Shown in pieces: positions 60,066 to 64,000 of a stretch of 64,000 nt of DNA. Position 1 is the stretch's first letter. The number at the start of each line of letters is the position of its first letter. The notes beneath the pieces are model-generated. The model had not been told where the DNA came from, ran no database searches, and was given only the letters and a program-made list of their open reading frames with translations. Origin of the DNA: Tethya wilhelma (lineage: Eukaryota; Porifera; Demospongiae; Tethyida; Tethyidae); the NCBI GenBank assembly GCA_964030475.1, contig CAXIPT010000002.1, positions 5,606,161 to 5,670,160 on the forward strand, given 5' to 3'. The translations under genes were made by a program, and so were the position numbers.

Positions 60066-62956
60066 AACACCAACAATATCAGAGGCAGTTGCATGTACCT
60101 CTTTGACCGCATTATCTAACAGCTTCAAGATGTCCTCCAATAAAGTTGTCTGTGTGTCCATATCACTGTAAGCATGAGAATCACATAGCCTGTATGTAGA
60201 GAGTGACAGTTTACACTGTTTCTCTGTAAGACTCACAAATAAATGTCTTTAAACACAAGAAGACCAATCTTCAGTTGTATTTAGCCAGTTACTCTTCACA
60301 TATGTAATTTACTATATTCCATTATTCATACAATTTCTGATACATCAATTCATATACTCACTTGGTCTCTTTCTTTAATTCTAGAAGTTTCTCTCTCAGC
60401 TCCTCGGGCAACTCATCCAAACGACCCCACGGGTCACATGACACACTGTCCTTTGAGTCCTCTGACTTGAAGGAGAGCGCTACAAAGCCCTGGCTGTCGG
60501 AGGAGAACTCTGGACTTGGACCAGAGCTACCTAGGGCCGACTTCTTCCCACTCTGTTCATCCTCGCCATCTTCTGGGTCTGATGAGAATGAAGGAATGGA
60601 TCGATCATATTACGATGGTGGACAAGTAAGTTAAAATACAATAAATATATACATATTATGAGTTGTTTTGTTTGTTTCTTTTTGTAAGAATCCTCATGGG
60701 CATTATTTAGAGATTATGAGTCACAAAAACTAAAATTCTAAGGATTATTCTTGGGACAAAGTTACAGTTTTCTGAAATGAAAATTTAGTGCAGATAGATG
60801 CAGTATGCATGTTCTAAAGTCTATTCGTGTTCACTTGAGCCTTCGAAATTTCTTCATAACTTGGTTGTATATCTATGAATTGCACTATTTTAGATACCAT
60901 TCCATTGCAAATTTCACATAGATTCATTTTGGTGTTTTTTAAAACCTCTTACCATTCAAAAGTTATGCACATGCCCCATACATAAAGTACAGACATTCCA
61001 TTAACCACAAATACGGAACAGCAGTACTCAAGCAAAACCACACTACTTCCTGGGCTCAAGTGAAAGCGAATAGACTTCAGTATGCAGTAATGGATTAAGC
61101 CTTTCTCCCCTAATTCTTTACCTGAGAAGGCTGTGATGACTTCAGCGTCCTCTCCTTCCAGTTCCTCATCGGGTACCACGAGGGGATCGTCACTGGACCC
61201 GCCCACCTGACCCCAGCTCAAGACCACACCCTCTCCCTGATCAGCCACACCCACCTCACCACCGGCCATCCCCCCTCCAGCTTCCAATACTTCCATCGAA
61301 GTGGGCGGAGTCTCTGTTGGATATGAATATTAATAAGTTAAACAGCAAGAAAGCAACTGTCATAATTATTATAGCGGGAAAGTTTTGCGGTATCAAAACT
61401 TTCATGGATGTCTCTAGTTTAACATTAATTTTTTGCATTTCAACTTTCCTGGATGAGCTGTGCGAGCTCATACGTATTATATGTTACAGTGAATTTTGCA
61501 GATAAAAACTTTCACAGATGGATCGTAATCCACGAAAACTGCAAAAGTTAAACCCTACAAAGCTTTCCCACTATACGGTATAGGAAGACCAGTGTATGGA
61601 ATAATCCAAGGCTCCAAGCAGCTTAGTGTAACTCCATTATTATGCTGAAATAAAGTGATCAAGCTTGCAAAAAGAACGTAGTGTAGTTAGTTTTGAAAGT
61701 GAAAATGGGACTACATATCACAGGATATAGCATACATCACCTTTGTGTGTGTATGTGTGTGTGTGCCTGTACTGCCTTACCCGTGTGACAGAACTCTGGG
61801 AAGGTCTTCTTGACAAGGAGACGCAGATCTTCATGAAGCTGAGAACTCTCAAACAGAGGGTCCAAAGACCTAGCGGACAGCAGAGAAAGAAATCACAGAC
61901 ACTTCATACACCGAACATGTGCTACTGCTTCCTGTAAACCACACATAGCCTCGTACCCAGGCTCTCTCCTTTGACCTTCAACATGTTATTACAAGATGCA
62001 GTAAACACATTATATCGTGTAGCCTCGTACCCAGGCCACGCCCTCTTCAAACCCAGGCTCCGCCCTCCTTGAAGTAATAAATGTTTAATCCTCAGAGTAA
62101 CTGGATTTATACAACTGACAACCTTTACCAACGCTCCATAGCAATGTTCAGTTGGTGCCATTCACTCACATTATGACTCCCTTCTGTAGGACATCTTTTA
62201 GAGCTGCCTTCACTCCACTCTCAATGAACTGCAGGTTACTGGGAGAGAACTCAGTCACCATCTACAATCATAGGATCAGAAGGGGTTAATGAAGATATTG
62301 TTTGCGGTTATAGCCAGCTACAATCATTGGATCAGAAGGGGTTAATGTTTGTGGTTATAGCCCGCTACAATCATCGGATCAGAAGGGGTTAACGAAGATA
62401 TATTTCGTGGTTATACAGTGGAACATCGCTATTCTAGAAAGGGACTGTAATAGGGAACTGGCTGGATTTAAGGGAAGCATCTTTCTATATTGTAGTCATC
62501 ATGACTTTGACAGTCAGGTTCTAAGACCATTGGCTGCTTTAGTGAGGTGGCTGCATTTTAGAGGCTTGGAATAGCGAGGTTCCCCTGTAGCACTAATTTT
62601 TAACTGATAATGCTAACACAATTCATTTGTGGCTAATTAGCATTAATTTTAATAATATTAATACTAATACTATTCGAAGTTAGATATTACAACCACAGAA
62701 AAAAATCCTATGGACCAAGCTGGACTCGAACCAACGACCTCAATGTTCGCAGTCATATAATACACTCTTACCTACCACTATGCCACGGAGTACACATGGC
62801 AGTGGCGTGGAAGGTATGAATCTAATTGAATTCATCTACACATGTACAGCTGTTACTCATTATCTCTGTCACATACCCGACAGAGGAAGTCCAGCAGGGT
62901 GGCAGTGATGTGGGGGTGACCTCTGAGGGAATGGTGCATGAGGAGAATGGCCGGCT
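45088..62956 (-). CDS. INTS3: Integrator complex subunit 3 homologue (5' incomplete)
   Basis: In-frame exons from 5' to 3': 62956-62877, 62261-62170, 61869-61781, 61313-61122, 60578-60362, 60189-60099, 60013-59868, 59504-59303, 58707-58579, 58475-58394, 47570-47457, 46965-46917, 46199-46041, 45682-45600, 45519-45386, 45204-45088. The exons at 50249-48498 are a second copy of four of these. Family-typical blocks are [35 protein letters not shown], the [10 protein letters not shown]...CLLRDLK region, [14 protein letters not shown] and a basic KSKKRR tail. INTS3 is a helical-repeat subunit of the nuclear Integrator complex, which acts on snRNA 3' ends and paused RNA polymerase II, and also binds hSSB1 in animals. 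The N-terminal part lies beyond the window or the N gap. The intron between 58394 and 50249 holds other genes on the same strand. Confidence 0.9.
46477..46705. mobile_element. MITE-like element, TAAAGTCCATCTGG family
   Basis: It starts TAAAGTCCATCTGGTTTGAG and ends CTCAAACCAGATGGATTTTA. The allelic block carries the counterpart at about 49411-49635. It is in an INTS3 intron, and the same family occurs at 3943. Confidence 0.7.
47259..47428. mobile_element. Polymorphic TIR element with 9-bp target duplication
   Basis: The ends are inverted repeats (GCAGTGGCTATAGAGAACCGG against the complement of the right end CCGGCTCTCTAGCCGCTGC). TATTTTTTT flanks both sides (47250-47258 and 47429-47437). An inner inverted repeat, CCGGCACTC/GAGTGCCGG, is present. 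The matching site in the neighbouring block (near 50105-50120) lacks the element. It is about 170 bp and non-coding. Confidence 0.75.
48159..48490 (-). CDS. Partial copy of the toxin-like gene, cut by an n
   Basis: The C-terminal 104 residues and the following few bases match the end of the gene at 50809-52377 almost completely. The similarity stops exactly at the n (48492). It is most likely the other allele truncated by the assembly rather than a separate pseudogene. Confidence 0.8.
50809..52377 (-). CDS. Leukocidin/hemolysin-family pore-forming-toxin-like protein
   Basis: The open frame is 522 codons. It has no in-frame ATG before codon 48, so either translation starts there or an upstream exon exists (a CATCAG acceptor lies near the frame start). 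Residues 1-200 have no family I recognise. About 195-240 is acidic and Gln/Pro-rich, like a linker. From about 250 to 522 the protein is beta-rich. Near residues 378-415 is a Gly/Ser-rich stretch ([18 protein letters not shown], then ASYSQS) typical of the membrane-inserting stem of beta-barrel cytolysins related to bacterial leukocidins and vibrio-type hemolysins, followed by a rim-like Trp/Tyr-rich part. No signal peptide is visible. The gene lies in an INTS3 intron on the same strand. Transfer from bacteria is plausible but unproven. Confidence 0.65.
   Translation of the reverse strand: MIVSHQLRIEVTSIEHHWTAANNLSEHFSRVTTDPSEYHNCIAFVTNMLMFIGKEASQTALFCQSLAEKHLAVGMQVLNESTFRATLPELDKKTAIVIEKGATVGKHQDLLLQTIKERDMTIIMMNCNEGDLHQFGVAVSPRGKYVAVRYNSNGRRQEVHVVEEDRHTIEYASETLERVLTQRGNKEDPPQDEEDPEDASAQPPKMEAPVDVQTMQMQSLAQFLKGESKPSTQESVEGSSMASSSHYWEFHTRISFQSFSDFSPTHPDAPKWLNDKLKRGFIKAFCTVDVDQYATKTPRQKWIEFRLTDAIGMTSQMGSDYHKARGYFNRSANIYLFPGNGNDPQRSVLPAGWSRPNAEPHTPNSSTTYTSTTGWSFGVEGGADADGPKADVTASYSQSNEKTTTIKDFSVRNISDGSMTGWYFYYTAVDGNKWKDHFTWNNEVKSIANLAKSTLYMNAEAVYEGPPDTNEKITFSVKPQFQYAVLRGGTFNKWIYMSNQYLGVSHTSIDMGLVKNPDSGYY
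53107..53330 (-). pseudogene. Kelch fragment
   Basis: About 70 codons matching the first kelch blade of the neighbouring genes ([15 protein letters not shown]... [10 protein letters not shown]), then ending. It has no start or continuation. The same fragment occurs in the allelic block at about 55400-55615 with a small 3' deletion. It is a decayed copy of the family. Confidence 0.75.
53351..53574. mobile_element. MITE-like element, AAAGTCTATTCG family
   Basis: The termini AAAGTCTATTCGCGTTCACT and the inverse AGTGAATGCGAATAGACTTT enclose about 224 bp of non-coding sequence. Copies lie at 55634-55833 (same site in the allelic block, with an internal deletion) and 60816-61077. Its internal motifs (AATGGTATCTAAAATAG, GGTAAGGGGTAAC) resemble the TAAAGTCCATCTGG family, suggesting related elements. 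Confidence 0.75.
53752..54879 (-). pseudogene. Coiled-coil/kelch gene, truncated at an n, kelch frame broken
   Basis: This is the allelic counterpart of the gene at 56013-57605. It begins at the n inside the coiled-coil coding sequence and carries the same two kelch frameshifts. Kelch motifs survive in three frames ([15 protein letters not shown] and [15 protein letters not shown]). Confidence 0.7.
56013..57605 (-). CDS. CARD-like / coiled-coil / kelch protein, kelch domain frameshifted
   Basis: The ATG at 57605 ([13 protein letters not shown]) is chosen because it aligns with the starts of the two CARD-like paralogues; an upstream ATG at 57695 is also in frame. The open frame ends at 56379 after 408 codons. 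Residues about 1-105 are the CARD-like domain, very similar to the gene at 35305. About 130-275 is a coiled coil ([15 protein letters not shown]... [12 protein letters not shown]). Then come kelch blades (MVGGCN, IVAGGT). After a frameshift near 56440 the kelch sequence continues in another frame ([16 protein letters not shown]), and a second shift near 56130 moves it again (MVVIGYM). The pseudokinase paralogue is intact across both points. The product is probably a truncated protein or the locus is a pseudogene. Both allelic blocks share the shifts, so they are not sequencing errors. Confidence 0.75.
59649..59682. repeat. (TA)n repeat
   Basis: An AT/TA dinucleotide palindrome in an INTS3 intron, next to an A-rich stretch at 59566-59620. 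Confidence 0.85.
60018..60061. repeat. (GA)n microsatellite forming a splice acceptor tract
   Basis: On the coding (minus) strand this is a pure (CT)n run ending CTCTCCAG directly before the INTS3 exon at 60013. It serves as the polypyrimidine tract of that intron. Confidence 0.9.
60816..61077. mobile_element. AAAGTCTATTCG element present in one copy only
   Basis: The termini AAAGTCTATTCGTGTTCACT and AGTGAAAGCGAATAGACTT are inverted repeats. The matching site in the 63.5-64 kb block (near 63635-63645, GCATGTTCTAGCATGCAG) lacks the insertion. It is in an INTS3 intron. Confidence 0.75.
62263..62415. repeat. ~60-bp tandem repeat, three copies
   Basis: The unit is CTACAATCAT(A/T/C)GGATCAGAAGGGGTTAA followed by a variable GGTTATAGCC(A/C)GC tail. 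It begins at the splice acceptor of the INTS3 exon starting at 62261, so the acceptor-like TGATTGTAG motif is repeated inside the intron. Confidence 0.8.
62690..62800 (-). repeat. tRNA-like repeat fragment
   Basis: On the minus strand a TAGTGGTAGGTAAGAG stretch is followed by GGTCGTTGGTTCGAGTCCAG, which has a canonical T-loop. The anticodon region is too long and unpaired for a working tRNA, so I read it as a tRNA-derived repeat. Confidence 0.4.
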
Positions 62957-63002
62957 CTATGAGGGAGAGAGAGAGAAGAAATTACATCACGATACAATGG
63001 GT

Positions 63003-63038
63003 NNNNNNNNNNNNNNNNNNNNNNNNNNNNNNNNNNNN
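63003..63038. other. Assembly gap (36 N)
   Basis: An undetermined run. To its left lies the most 5' INTS3 exon seen; to its right, sequence matching 60.7-61.7 kb resumes out of order. The true distance is unknown. Confidence 0.95.
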
Positions 63039-63686
63039 TTACCTCACTACGTGACGTCACAAACGACCCTTTTCCGACTTCCGCCATTTTTGCAATCAGC
63101 TGGCAAAGAAACTCGTTATCTGGCTAGCTGTGTTTCGTGTACAGCGACAGAGAAGCAAACTGCTAGAAGCGAAAGCTCTCCCCTTGCTACGCTTCTTTTG
63201 TGAAAGATTGGCTACTCTATCACGCTTCTTTGTTGGACACGGACGCCAATGGTAAGCCTTGTTAGCGATCTCAAAAACAGTCAATCGTACTTGTAGCGCC
63301 TGTGATTTTATCCTAGGCTAGTACTATCTAAGCTAGTTCTCAAGGCACACTTTTCATAGCTTGCATTCTCCACAGTCCAGAGAAAAAGTAGCATTTTAGC
63401 TCGAGGTCGCATCACTTCCGGTGAACTCCCGTGACACACACACAGACAGACGGACACACAAAACTTTGCTTATAATATGATAAGTTGTTTTTTTTGCTTT
63501 CTTTTTGTAAGAATCCTCATGGGCATTATTTATAGATTATGATTCATAAAACTAAAATTCTAAGGATTATTCTTGGGACAAAGTTACAGTTTTCTGAAAT
63601 GAAAATTTAGTGCAGATAGATGCAGTGTGCATGTTCTAGCATGCAGTGCAGTAATGGATTAACCCTTTTCTTCCCTAATTCTTTAC

Positions 63687-63878
63687 CTGAGAAGGCCGTG
63701 ATGACTTCAGCGTCCTCTCCTTCCAGTTCCTCATCGGGTACCACGAGGGGATCATCACTGGACCCGCCCACCTGACCCCAGCTCAAGACCACACCCTCTC
63801 CCTGATCAGCCACACCCATCTCACCACCGGTCACGCCCCCTCCAGCTTCCAATACTTCCATTGAAGTGGGTGGAGTCT
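63687..63878 (-). CDS. INTS3: Second copy of an INTS3 exon
   Basis: A 192-nt exon identical in length and splice sites to 61122-61313 and open throughout ([13 protein letters not shown]..., [17 protein letters not shown]). It lies upstream of exons that should precede it, so it is out of order. It is best explained as the other allele placed after the gap. The surrounding 63478-64000 block matches 60659-61740 without the two mobile elements found there. Confidence 0.8.
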
Positions 63879-64000
63879 CTGTTGGATATGAATATTAATA
63901 AGTTAAACAGCAAGAAAGCAACTAGTGCTTGTAAAAAGAACATAGTGTAGTTAGTTTTGAAAGTGAAAATGGGCCTACACATCACAGGATCAAGCATACA

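Overview
The window is metazoan nuclear DNA, most probably from a demosponge close to Amphimedon. This placement is an inference. It rests on spliced genes with GT-AG introns, integrin beta-type exons, an Integrator subunit gene, large coiled-coil/kelch proteins with a degenerate kinase or a death-fold-like domain, and isolated 'n' bases typical of a draft shotgun assembly. The DNA is AT-rich by eye, full of (CA)n/(GT)n microsatellites and short foldback elements. I reconstructed the spliced genes by hand from splice sites, reading-frame phase and protein homology.

Layout. 1-7.9 kb holds no gene I can support, except a possible leftward secreted-protein start (signal-peptide exon 7928-7994, possible second exon 6712-6788). 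8.96-14.35 kb (+) is an integrin beta-like gene with signal peptide, PSI region, beta-tail, transmembrane helix and NPxY tail, but no visible ligand-binding head. 15.08-25.01 kb (+) is a second integrin beta-like gene with the opposite content: signal peptide, PSI, hybrid and betaI domain, but no visible EGF stalk, membrane helix or tail. 26.5-29.2 kb and 32.2-35.3 kb (-) are paralogous two-exon genes encoding a CARD-like N-terminal domain plus a coiled coil. Between them lie an intact metallothionein (31473-31844, +) with a metal-response-element cluster and TATA box, a metallothionein pseudogene with an internal inversion, and a CARD-domain pseudogene. 35.5-38.7 kb (+) is a six-exon C2orf76 (UPF0538) homologue.

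41.6-44.3 kb (-) is a single-exon 891-residue pseudokinase/coiled-coil/kelch protein. From about 63 kb down to 45.1 kb (-) runs the Integrator complex subunit 3 gene, 5'-incomplete. Its intron at about 50.2-58.4 kb contains, on the same strand, a leukocidin/hemolysin-family beta-pore-forming-toxin-like gene and CARD-like/coiled-coil/kelch gene copies with frameshifted kelch domains. The last Integrator exons recur at 39.6-40.4 kb beyond the pseudokinase gene.

Assembly caution. Single n bases at 7192, 13156, 38579, 48492 and 54880, and the N run at 63003-63038, are suspicious. At 48492, 54880 and 63003 they separate near-identical neighbouring blocks (45.6-48.5 vs 48.5-51.1 kb; 52.6-54.9 vs 54.9-57.2 kb; 60.7-61.7 vs 63.5-64.0 kb). 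These look like two haplotypes laid end to end. The n at 13156 lies exactly where the missing head of the first integrin gene would be.

The most interesting content is the modular CARD-like / pseudokinase / coiled-coil / kelch family clustered beside a toxin-like gene and a metal-inducible gene, and the two complementary integrin beta halves.
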